Assembly (NCBI GenBank): GCA_964587525.1
Contig: CAZPLZ010000019.1
Coordinates: 1 to 25,999 of the forward strand
Direction: 5' to 3'
DNA length: 25,999 nucleotides
Source of the DNA: CAZPLZ01 sp964587525
Lineage (GTDB): Bacteria > Oederibacteriota > CAKKQC01
A program made the position numbers and the translations under genes. The notes under the pieces were generated by a model. That model was not told the DNA's origin and ran no database searches. It saw only the letters and a list, made by a program, of their open reading frames with translations. This document shows, in pieces, positions 15,095-22,123 of the stretch (the first letter of the stretch is position 1; each line of letters starts with the position of its first letter).

Positions 15095-15199
15095 GAGCTA
15101 GCCCGGATTATTCAAGAATTTCGCCTTGTTCGCTCCTGACCCCACAACCGTTCCGGCCACAGACTGAGCGACCGAGCGTCCTTAGGAAGACAAAAGGAG

Positions 15200-15215
15200 T
15201 GGCACGCCTCTTGCT
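15200..15215 (+). promoter_or_regulatory. Sigma-54 (RpoN) -24/-12 promoter
   Basis: TGGCACGCCTCTTGCT matches the TGGCAC-N5-TTGCW consensus without a mismatch, with the invariant GG (15201-15202) and GC (15213-15214) at the right spacing. Transcription would start near 15226, upstream of the small ORF at 15269 and possibly of the chimera and PAP2 gene. It is the only such match noticed in the window. No bacterial enhancer-binding protein gene is nearby. Confidence 0.72.
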
Positions 15216-15268
15216 GCATGAAGCGATTGATGAAGACACAACACGCAGCGAAAGAAGGCAGCCACCGC

Positions 15269-15433
15269 ATGACCCAATTTACCATAGCGTCCCCACGTAG
15301 CGCTTCGTTTCAGAACTCACTTCGCACGACGTCTTTCGCTCCAAAGGTGTCGAACGCTCCTGACGGCGTTTCCCTGCGCCTCCCCTTGGCCGTTCAGGAC
15401 AGGACGCTCGCGTCCTTTGAAACGCATGAATAG
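15269..15433 (+). CDS. Possible small protein downstream of sigma-54 promoter
   Basis: I do not recognise this 54-residue frame (MTQFTIASPRSASFQNSLRT...). The ATG at 15269 has an AAGAAGG site 10 bases upstream and lies about 43 bases after the expected sigma-54 transcript start. In-frame ATGs at 15218 and 15230 are less likely, as 15218 precedes that start point. Composition is Ser/Thr-rich and basic, with no membrane segment or motif. The end overlaps a hairpin at 15401-15416. It may be a non-coding leader or a chance frame. Confidence 0.25.
   Translation: MTQFTIASPRSASFQNSLRTTSFAPKVSNAPDGVSLRLPLAVQDRTLASFETHE
15401..15416 (+). terminator. Short hairpin followed by TTT
   Basis: AGGACG and CGTCCT pair around a CTCG loop, then TTTGAAACG follows. 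The six-base stem is weak for a terminator; it might be an attenuator of the sigma-54 transcript. Confidence 0.2.
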
Positions 15434-15439
15434 TCCGGG

Positions 15440-15445
15440 TTATAC
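15440..15445 (+). promoter_or_regulatory. TTATAC box shared with the TVP38 operon
   Basis: TTATACTTGCT lies 13 bases before the ATG at 15459 and matches TTATACATGCT before the TVP38 gene at 10633. It shows that the duplication that produced the chimera included the upstream control region. Confidence 0.35.
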
Positions 15446-15458
15446 TTGCTAAACACTC

Positions 15459-15698
15459 ATGAAAAGATTTTTACTCCTCCTCGCCGCTGTCGTCACCCTG
15501 GGAGTGGCGTTTCTGTTTCTTCCAGTGAAAGAATGGTTTCTGGCCTCACGCCAGTGGGTGGCAGCGCTGGCGCGAGACAACTTGCAACTCAACGCCGCAG
15601 GCAAGAGGTTTCTGGCTGATCGGGGCCGTCATACCTTCAATCCGACGACACGGGGCTGGAGCCTGAACGAGCTTGCCCCCGTCATCCCCCCCAACTGA
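15459..15698 (+). pseudogene. Chimeric remnant: TVP38 N-terminus joined to DUF547 fragments
   Basis: The 79-codon ORF begins MKRFLLLLAAVVTLGVAFLF and stays parallel to the TVP38 gene at 10633 for about 37 residues (FLPVKEWFLASRQWVAAL against FLPVKSWFLASRHWVEAL). At residue 38 it switches to ARDNLQLNAAGKRFLADR, matching the DUF547 protein's AKDLEAQLNDAGEKFLADR, then jumps to GWSLNELA, matching YDWSLNDRA at that protein's end. The simplest reading is a second TVP38-MerA-DUF547 operon that lost its middle by deletion, leaving both ends fused. The frame is open with a start, and sequence divergence from the intact copy shows it is not a very recent duplicate. It might still make a one-helix membrane peptide, but function is unlikely. 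Confidence 0.75.
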
Positions 15699-15733
15699 GC
15701 CAGTTTCAAAAATACTTTCAGGGATGCCGGGGT

Positions 15734-16528
15734 GTGAGAATGCTGATGGTGTGCTTGGTGTTCGCTTGTTCCGGCACATGTCAGTATGTGTGTGCAGAGC
15801 GTGTTGAATCTCCTTTGTCATTGGAGTATGGAAAGCGTATCTGGCAGGACGCACGGCACATCGTTGGCTCCCCCTTTCGGTGGGATCGGCGAAACTGGTC
15901 GTGGGCCGGCGCGGCGATCCTCGGCATCGGAGCCGTGTCCCTCGCCGACAAGTCAATCCACAACCTGGCGCAGAGGCACCGGAGCAGCACCAGTAATGAC
16001 ATCGCTGAATTCTTCAATCCATTTGGACTCGAGGCAAAGTACGCGGTGATGGGCGCCTTTTACCTGACGGGCTTGATCGTTCGAGATGAGAGAGCCAAGG
16101 CCGTGGCCCTGGACGCGTTTGCAGCCCGCCTGATCGCGTCCGGTATCGTCACCTCCTCGTTCATGGGTGTGGCGGGACGGAGCCGTCCTTCAGAAGACGG
16201 AGACCCCTATGTCTTCCGACCGTTCGGAGGCAGCACGTCTTTCCCATCCGGGCACGTCACAGCCGCCTTCACTTTCGCTTCCACGATTGCGGCCCACTAC
16301 GATCAGCTCTGGGTTAAGTTGCTGACGTACGGTGTCGCCACTGGGGTTGGCCTGTCCCGCATTAATGACGATGCTCACTTTGCCTCAGATGTCGTGGCGG
16401 GAGCGATGATCGGCACCCTGGTGGGGAATGCGGTGGTCCGCTTCAACAGAGCGCAGCGAGGCAGGCTCGGGTTCGTGCCACTCCTGGACAACGGGAAGGG
16501 CGGGCTGGCCATCGCGACCAAATTCTAA
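15734..16528 (+). CDS. Exported PAP2-family phosphatase
   Basis: The 264-residue product has an N-terminal signal or anchor (MRMLMVCLVFACSGTCQYVCA) and the PAP2 acid-phosphatase core: GRSRP (148-152), PSGH (171-174) and SRINDDAHFASD (208-219), which supply the Arg, the two His and the Asp of the active site. In the first motif (K-x6-RP) the Lys position appears to be Met144, a deviation that may affect phosphate binding. Hydrophobic helices flank these motifs. Such enzymes remove phosphate from lipid phosphates such as phosphatidic acid or undecaprenyl diphosphate, on the periplasmic side. The start may be GTG 15734 or ATG 15740. It lies 35 bases after the chimeric ORF and converges with the kinase-like gene at 16560. 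Confidence 0.85.
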   Translation: MRMLMVCLVFACSGTCQYVCAERVESPLSLEYGKRIWQDARHIVGSPFRWDRRNWSWAGAAILGIGAVSLADKSIHNLAQRHRSSTSNDIAEFFNPFGLEAKYAVMGAFYLTGLIVRDERAKAVALDAFAARLIASGIVTSSFMGVAGRSRPSEDGDPYVFRPFGGSTSFPSGHVTAAFTFASTIAAHYDQLWVKLLTYGVATGVGLSRINDDAHFASDVVAGAMIGTLVGNAVVRFNRAQRGRLGFVPLLDNGKGGLAIATKF

Positions 16529-16541
16529 GCGTGGTCTCATA

Positions 16542-16556
16542 ACGGCCAAAGGCCGT
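16542..16556. terminator. Hairpin between convergent genes
   Basis: ACGGCC and GGCCGT form a perfect six-base stem around an AAA loop in the 31-base gap between the PAP2 stop and the stop of the minus-strand gene. There is no U tract, so a terminator role is only plausible. Confidence 0.3.
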
Positions 16557-16559
16557 CGT

Positions 16560-18170
16560 CTAGCGCTCCACGCGAACCAGGCCAAGGATTCTCGGCTGCT
16601 TTCCAGTGATGTAATGAACCTGCATAACCGGGGTGACCTCATCGCCTCTGCGGATCCTGAGCCGGTCAATGCGATACCCCGCAGCCGGCGAGATGGGAAG
16701 ACAGACTGATCCTTCCGGCCCCACCGGGATTTCCTCTGTCGTTTCATCAGCCCTGGATAAACGCTCGACCATACCTTCCTCGGCCAGACCGTAGAACACG
16801 CTGAGGTCCACCGCACACAGCGAGGTTCTTTGAATGGTGAATCGATCAAGCGGCGTCACGACGTCCAGATATGTCCGACCAATGATCTCCTTTCGTTTCA
16901 TCAGTGTTTCAACCAGGAACTCGGCGGCCTCAGGGGGTTCCACCTTTCCCTCGGCCACGGCGGCCTGGATCATGGACCGGTCAAAAGCCATAACGATCTT
17001 GGCAGCCCAAAATTCGTCAGTGGGGTGCACCTCCGAAAACGGCCAGTAAGGAAACGCGCCTTTCCATTGTCGGGGATCAAAACCCTCGGCGGAAAATGGC
17101 CCTACCGAGGGCCAAGGAGGCCTGACTTCTTCCTCCCAGGGCCGCTTCCACAATCCCAGACTGAAAAATCCCAGGGTGGCGTAGTTCCAGTCCCATGCGT
17201 GCTCCCACCCATAGGCATACTGCCCTTTGGGGTGAAGACGGTGAACGCCCAGCGCGAGGCCGAAATCCAACAGGTAATGACGCAGGAAGTGCCGGTCATC
17301 CTCCTCCACATACATGTCCAAGGTATTGTCTCGCTTCATATCGGTGTGGCTGACCCAGGCCGCGAACACCTTGAGGCCGCGCAGCTCCCGCCTGTGCTCG
17401 TGATCCACGACATCGTTGGGGTCATCCTTCCGGCGGCCCTCGAGCGGGAAGCCACCCTTCGGCTTGCCGGGCAAGAACTCGCTCGCCAATACCCGATAGC
17501 GGCCGTCCGGCTGCCGCGGCACCGCCGAGAGTATCTCCTCAATGTCATCCCATGTCAGCCGGCGCTGTACCTTCATCTCGTTCTCGATCTTCGCCTTCGG
17601 GCTTAACCTCAAATCACCCTTGCGAAATGTGAAGATGCTGTCGCTCGGCACATGAAATCCCATCGCCCAGAAGAGCCGGTTCACAATCACACCCGTTGCC
17701 AGCTCCGCTGCCGCAACCTCGGGGGCCCCGAACTTCATCAGAAACAGCCGTCCGGTGGCGTCCCGGGCGAAAAAGCCGGAGCTGACACCGGTGATCTTCC
17801 CTTGTACGATCATCAACGGCACTCGCGGAGGCCTCGTGACATGAGGGCCGCGGGCGAGACCCTCGGCGGCAAGCACTGCTTTTCCCACCCGGTTGGTAAA
17901 CCACGTCGAGTCAGGAACTTCATCCAACGCGTTTGTGTTTTGCGCAAGGGTCTTGCGTCTCAACTCGAGTTTCCTGGTCAGCCAGCGCGTGCCGAAGACT
18001 CTGGCGTAGTAAAGACTTTTCTTGAAGTCCAGTTCCTTCGGCTCCAGGATGTCCCGGGCGTCATCCACCTTCCACACGATGGGCTGGTCCTTGAACCGAA
18101 GCTCATCAGCCCACAAGCCCTCCGCGCCGCAGGCCAAGACCAACACCCAGATCGACCCAGCCAAGGTCAC
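16560..18170 (-). CDS. Exported protein with protein-kinase-like motifs (paralogue 2)
   Basis: I know no named family for this 536-residue protein. It starts at a GTG overlapping the Omp85 stop (GTGA). The N-terminus is a signal sequence with a possible lipobox VLAC (11-14), or cleavage after WA (20-21). Kinase-fold landmarks occur in order: GRLFLMKF (Lys146), AAELATG (Glu156), the loop HTDMKRDNTL (275-284), which mirrors the HRDLKPEN loop of protein kinases with Asp277 and Asn282, and LLDFGLALG with Asp302 as a DFG motif. The spacing also recalls HipA-type kinases. It is paralogous to 24294-25999, sharing DEVPDS(T/S)WFTNR, R(K/R)DDPND and HRREL. Targets are unknown and activity is inferred only from motifs. 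Position after an outer-membrane barrel gene suggests an envelope role. Confidence 0.82.
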   Translation of the reverse strand: MTLAGSIWVLVLACGAEGLWADELRFKDQPIVWKVDDARDILEPKELDFKKSLYYARVFGTRWLTRKLELRRKTLAQNTNALDEVPDSTWFTNRVGKAVLAAEGLARGPHVTRPPRVPLMIVQGKITGVSSGFFARDATGRLFLMKFGAPEVAAAELATGVIVNRLFWAMGFHVPSDSIFTFRKGDLRLSPKAKIENEMKVQRRLTWDDIEEILSAVPRQPDGRYRVLASEFLPGKPKGGFPLEGRRKDDPNDVVDHEHRRELRGLKVFAAWVSHTDMKRDNTLDMYVEEDDRHFLRHYLLDFGLALGVHRLHPKGQYAYGWEHAWDWNYATLGFFSLGLWKRPWEEEVRPPWPSVGPFSAEGFDPRQWKGAFPYWPFSEVHPTDEFWAAKIVMAFDRSMIQAAVAEGKVEPPEAAEFLVETLMKRKEIIGRTYLDVVTPLDRFTIQRTSLCAVDLSVFYGLAEEGMVERLSRADETTEEIPVGPEGSVCLPISPAAGYRIDRLRIRRGDEVTPVMQVHYITGKQPRILGLVRVER

Positions 18171-19537
18171 AGCCTGCGCGTCCGTTCGTGGAACGCTCGC
18201 GCCGGATCAAAAGAGACGAAAAACTCGAAGCCGTCCCCATAGCTGAGATCCAGCTTCACATTGGTGGCGTCCTTGGCTCCAAGCAGGAAGCCGAACCCAT
18301 AGCCGGCTTTCCAGGTGCTCCCGAGCTGGCGATAGGAGAGCCCGGCGCTCCCCAGGTCCGCGTACACCTCCCCCAAGACCTTGTCATGGACGGGATACCG
18401 GTATTCGACCGTTCCGGACACCACCTGCCGGTCCCTGAACGTCCCTCGCTTGTACCCGCGCAGCGTCCTCGCGCCGCCCAGCCGCGGCAATGCGGAGAAG
18501 GGAATGATGCCGCCGCGATGCTCGTCCACCGCCTCCAGAGCTCCCTTCAGCACCAGCACCCGCGTCTCCCGAAACAGATTGAGATACGCGGCCGTGACGG
18601 CGCCGTAATGGAGGTAGCTGACTCCCCGCTGCCGGGGAACTCCCCCCACGTAGACCTCCCACGTCGTCCCCCGCGAGGGATGGCCCCGGCGGTTGGTGAG
18701 GTTCACTTCGACATCAAGTGTGACTTCGTGCGTGTCCACACCACCTTGAAACCTCTCCAGGCGGCTGATGTCATAGACCTGCTCAATGGAAGGCGTGCCT
18801 GATAACGCCCTCCGCGACCGGCTGAAGGTCTGTCGGGTATAGATCCAGGAGAGGCCTGCTTTGAGCCGGCGCCCGCGACTGGCCGATCCGTATCCCGTGC
18901 GCAAAGCGGCCAGGTCACGGCGTTCGCTGTATCGCGTGTCCACCTTTGCATCCCGCGGGTCCCGTAAACCTCCCGAAAAACCCCGCCCATGCATGCCGTA
19001 GCCTGAAAACGGCAGGGACGGATGCGCTTCACGGCGGAGATGAATCTCCACCCAAACTGGCGCTCCGCCGAACTGGACGCTTTCGAATCCAAACTCGAGC
19101 AGGTGGAAATGCTTCCCTCCGTAGTCAGTCCTGGCCGCAATCTCCTCTCCATGGCCGAGGAGATCCAGATGAAAAGCCTTGATGCCCGCGGAGGGGCCAA
19201 GTTCGTTGCGAGAGTTGGCCACCGGCACCACACCGGCGGTCCGCGCATCGTTGTAGAGGAAATCCACAACCCGCTCAACAACGGCGCGGTCATCCACCCA
19301 GCTCACCAGGTGCTCGAATGGGATGAAAAAATTCCGGATGAACCACCGGGGCGGCGTCAGCAAAAGGCGAGATGTTCGCAGGACGACGTGAGGAGCGCCG
19401 GCCTGCGACACGATTTCCCACCCCCGGGCCTGATTGGCCGGCACACCGGAGCTGCTGCTACCGGATTGAGCGGCCATGGCGAGAGTGGGCATCATCAGGA
19501 CGACGAGCCAGACCCACCTCACCACCAGGTTGGACAC
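18167..19537 (-). CDS. Omp85/BamA-type surface antigen barrel without evident POTRA domains
   Basis: The 456-residue product starts at a proposed GTG at 19537, with GAAGGGGGG upstream and a clean signal peptide (VVRWVWLVVLMMPTLAMA); GTG 19525 or 19522 are alternatives. After about 110 residues without recognisable POTRA repeats comes an alternating beta-strand pattern with GGARTLRGYKRGTFRDRQ (near 354-371), which holds the RGY/F motif of the Omp85 loop 6, followed by VSGTVEYRYPV and GEVYADLGSAG, the usual closing strands. I infer an outer-membrane beta-barrel. Its last bases overlap the start of the kinase-like gene, so the two are made together. It follows the nucleotide transporter gene by 41 bases. 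Confidence 0.75.
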   Translation of the reverse strand: MSNLVVRWVWLVVLMMPTLAMAAQSGSSSSGVPANQARGWEIVSQAGAPHVVLRTSRLLLTPPRWFIRNFFIPFEHLVSWVDDRAVVERVVDFLYNDARTAGVVPVANSRNELGPSAGIKAFHLDLLGHGEEIAARTDYGGKHFHLLEFGFESVQFGGAPVWVEIHLRREAHPSLPFSGYGMHGRGFSGGLRDPRDAKVDTRYSERRDLAALRTGYGSASRGRRLKAGLSWIYTRQTFSRSRRALSGTPSIEQVYDISRLERFQGGVDTHEVTLDVEVNLTNRRGHPSRGTTWEVYVGGVPRQRGVSYLHYGAVTAAYLNLFRETRVLVLKGALEAVDEHRGGIIPFSALPRLGGARTLRGYKRGTFRDRQVVSGTVEYRYPVHDKVLGEVYADLGSAGLSYRQLGSTWKAGYGFGFLLGAKDATNVKLDLSYGDGFEFFVSFDPARAFHERTRRL

Positions 19538-19578
19538 CCAGCCGAGGCGCCCCCCTTCAAGAGGCGCCAACCGGGCAA

Positions 19579-20874
19579 CTACAACCGTGCCTGTTCCATC
19601 CGTTCTTTTTCGGCGAACGTTCTCCCTATATGCCTGACGGCCACGAGCCAAAGGAAAACACACGCCACACTCAGGCCCATGAGAAACCGTGAAGTAAACC
19701 CGTGATGGCTGAGCCAAAGGGTATAAGCAATCAGGACGATTCCGCCAACCGCCTTGCCCCCCCGCAACACGAACATGTCGATCACCGCCTTGCTCTTGTA
19801 TTTTGCGATGGTGCCAAGAGGGACATAGAGAATCTCTTTGGAAGCCTGGTTGATCGAATACCCGAACGCGGCCTCACCGGCGATCGTGAGGGCGATCACC
19901 ATCAAGATCGGCATAAAGAAAAAGGCGGCGGACCCCAGCAGGAGCGTCATCGGAAGAAACAGCAGGCCATAAAACACGCCCCACCGCCTGTGAACCAAGG
20001 TGGTCACGAACACCTGCACGAAGAGCGCGACGAACATGGCAACGGTAAATACCTTTCCGGTATACGCTGACATCGCGTCCCGGCTCTCGATGGAGTCCGA
20101 CAGCGTCGCAAAAAATAGATAGTCCACCCATGTGGAAATCACCTCATAGACTCCCACGATGGCAAGGATACAGATCAAATACTTGGAAGCCAGAATGGTC
20201 GTTCCCCCCTCGAACATGACCGCGATCGGCGTCTTTCCTTCATGCCCGCACACGGCCGTCTCTCTCCTCGTATCAGCCTCCTGGGAGCCCGCGATCCCCT
20301 TGAGACGGTGGATGATGAAAAAGATCGGCACGAGGAACACGGTCACCACGAGAATAATGTGATTTCCCAAGGACTCGCTCATCGTCGCGACCACGAGGGA
20401 GCCGATGATGCCCCCGACAAGCCCGCCCGCGCCGATCACGCCGTAAAACTTCCTCGCCTCGCCGGACGAATACACGTCATTCAGATACGTCCAGAAGACG
20501 GTCACCATCACCGTGATGTAAATATCCACGAAAAAATAAAATCCGATCTTCACGACGGGGCCGGGGGCATACTCGTAGAAGGCCCAAAAGACCCAGCTGG
20601 CGACGAGAAACACCGTGGTGAACAGCTTCACCAAACTTTCACGGGAAAAATAGCACATGAGCACCGAGTGCAGCATAATGACGACCGGGATGAACAGCAC
20701 GGCGCCGGTTTTGAACAAGGGGTAATAGTCCGAGCCGAACGCTTTAATCACGCTCGACGTGCGAATGGGCTTCAGGGTCCAGAATGCCGCGATGACGAGA
20801 AAGAAGAATGAGAAGAGCAGGGCGACTTTCTTCATCTCGGAAGCGCTTACACCGAAAAGACCTACTCTCTGCAT
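19579..20874 (-). CDS. NTT/Tlc-type (ATP:ADP exchanger family) nucleotide transporter-like protein
   Basis: This 431-residue membrane protein has about 12 helices and the marks of the NTT/AAA (Tlc) family: FWTLKPIRTSSVIKAFG in the first loop and KEILYVPLGTIAKYKSKAVIDMF with RGGKAVGG near residue 365. Known members in rickettsiae, chlamydiae and plastids exchange ATP for ADP or carry other nucleotides; related proteins in free-living bacteria have unknown substrates. The start is the ATG at 20874 with GGAGGT 3 bases upstream, which is tight; Met14 is an alternative. It lies 87 bases after the inositol-phosphate synthase gene and before the Omp85-like gene. Its neighbours suggest a role in supplying or recovering nucleotides for envelope enzymes, as inference only. 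Confidence 0.8.
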   Translation of the reverse strand: MQRVGLFGVSASEMKKVALLFSFFFLVIAAFWTLKPIRTSSVIKAFGSDYYPLFKTGAVLFIPVVIMLHSVLMCYFSRESLVKLFTTVFLVASWVFWAFYEYAPGPVVKIGFYFFVDIYITVMVTVFWTYLNDVYSSGEARKFYGVIGAGGLVGGIIGSLVVATMSESLGNHIILVVTVFLVPIFFIIHRLKGIAGSQEADTRRETAVCGHEGKTPIAVMFEGGTTILASKYLICILAIVGVYEVISTWVDYLFFATLSDSIESRDAMSAYTGKVFTVAMFVALFVQVFVTTLVHRRWGVFYGLLFLPMTLLLGSAAFFFMPILMVIALTIAGEAAFGYSINQASKEILYVPLGTIAKYKSKAVIDMFVLRGGKAVGGIVLIAYTLWLSHHGFTSRFLMGLSVACVFLWLVAVRHIGRTFAEKERMEQARL

Positions 20875-20961
20875 CCCACCTCCAGCGTTCGAACACGACC
20901 ATCAATCAACGTATGCGATTCCGGCCTGCGAAGAGGCGATTTGTACCGGGCAACCTGATGC

Positions 20962-22095
20962 TTACTTCCTGACGGGCTCTGAGCTTACGACCGGCTCCCT
21001 CCCTGCCGGCACCTCAGCGATCCAGCTCTCCAGAAGCTGCAACGCCTCGCTATCCCGCATCTGGCGCGGGGGGCTCTTCATGCAAAACGCGGAGGCGGCT
21101 TCCAGCGGGCCCCCGAGGTTCCGGTCCTTGGCCACTTTGGCGCAGCGTATCGCGTCAATGGCGACACCGGCGCTGTTGGGGGAGTCTTCGACGCTCAGGC
21201 GCAGTTCCAGGTTGTTGGACACATCGCCAAACCCTTTCCACTCCATGCGGATAAAACACACCTTGTTGTCCTTCTGCCAGGCGACGTGATCCGAGGGGCC
21301 GATGTAAATCCTCTCGTCGGCCAGGCGAATATCCAACTGGGATTGAACGGACTCCGTCTTTGACTTGCGCTTGTTCTTCAACCGCGAGCGCTCGATCATG
21401 TTGAGGAAATCGGTATTTCCGCCGGTATTGAGCTGATAGGTGTGCTGGAGTTCGACACCCCGGTCATCGAGGAGCCTGGCCAGCACGCGATGGATAATCG
21501 TGGCGCCGACCTAACTCTTGATGTCGTCTCCGACGATCGGGATCTTTCGGTCACGAAACCGCCCTGCCCATTCGGAATCAGAGGCGATAAACACGGGGAC
21601 ACAGTTGACCATGGCCACGCCGGTTTCCAGACACGCCTCGGCATACTCGCGTACCGCGCGTTCAGATCCAACAGGCAAGTAGCAGACCAGCACCTCCGCA
21701 TCGGTCTCACGCAGCACGCGCACCACATCGCATGATTCCTGATCTGAAGCGAGGAATGTCTGGTGGTCAGGGTACTCCGCCATATGCGGCGCGACGCCAT
21801 CCAGGAGCGGTCCCATACGGACCATCACCCCCGTGCTTTGAATGCGCGGCTGGAAGATCGTTGTGCAGTTCGGCGGGGCGAAGACGGCCTCCTCAAGAGG
21901 TTTCCCCACTTTCCTGCGGTCAATATCGAAAGCCGCAACGACTTGAACGTCCCGAAGGCTGTAACCTCCGATCCGGGGATGCCGAATTCCAATAGACCGG
22001 CTGTCGGAAGCCTGTCCATAATATTCCAGTCCCTGCACAAGCGAACTCGCACAGTTCCCGACGCCTGCAATGGCTAACTTCAATTGCCTTTTCAT
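20962..22095 (-). pseudogene. ino1: Inositol-1-phosphate synthase interrupted by one in-frame amber codon
   Basis: The frame starts at the ATG 22095, preceded by AAGGAG 8 bases upstream. It reads LAIAGVGNCASSLVQGLEYY (NAD site) and continues to IPIVGDDIKS, where TAG (21511-21513, codon 195) stands in place of a Gln codon; VGATIIHRVLARLL follows in the same frame. YQLNTGGNTDFLNM, LELRLSVEDSPNSAGVAIDA and the rest are intact to 20962. The whole is about 377 residues, the normal size of the bacterial enzyme, which turns glucose-6-phosphate into inositol-1-phosphate. The lesion is a single CAG to TAG change; a GTG at 21486 could restart translation of the second part. It may be a recent mutation, sequencing error or readthrough. 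The phosphatidyltransferase just upstream fits use of the product in inositol lipids. Confidence 0.85.
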
Positions 22096-22123
22096 GAGCA
22101 CGGCTCCTTTTTCCATTCAATGT

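Larger units (their letters stand above)
15095..15458. other. Intergenic region between pyk and the chimeric ORF
   Basis: The 364 bases hold a sigma-54-type promoter (15200-15215), a possible small ORF (15269-15433), a short hairpin (15401-15416) and a conserved -10-like box (15440-15445). No tRNA-like fold or insertion sequence ends were seen. Confidence 0.5.

Noticed and set aside
15218..15433. 71-codon frame starting at 15218
   Set aside because: Its start precedes the expected sigma-54 transcript start; only the shorter frame from 15269 has a ribosome site.
20962..22095. Alternative genetic code with TAG as Gln
   Set aside because: TAG is the natural end of several other genes in the window, so genome-wide recoding is not supported.
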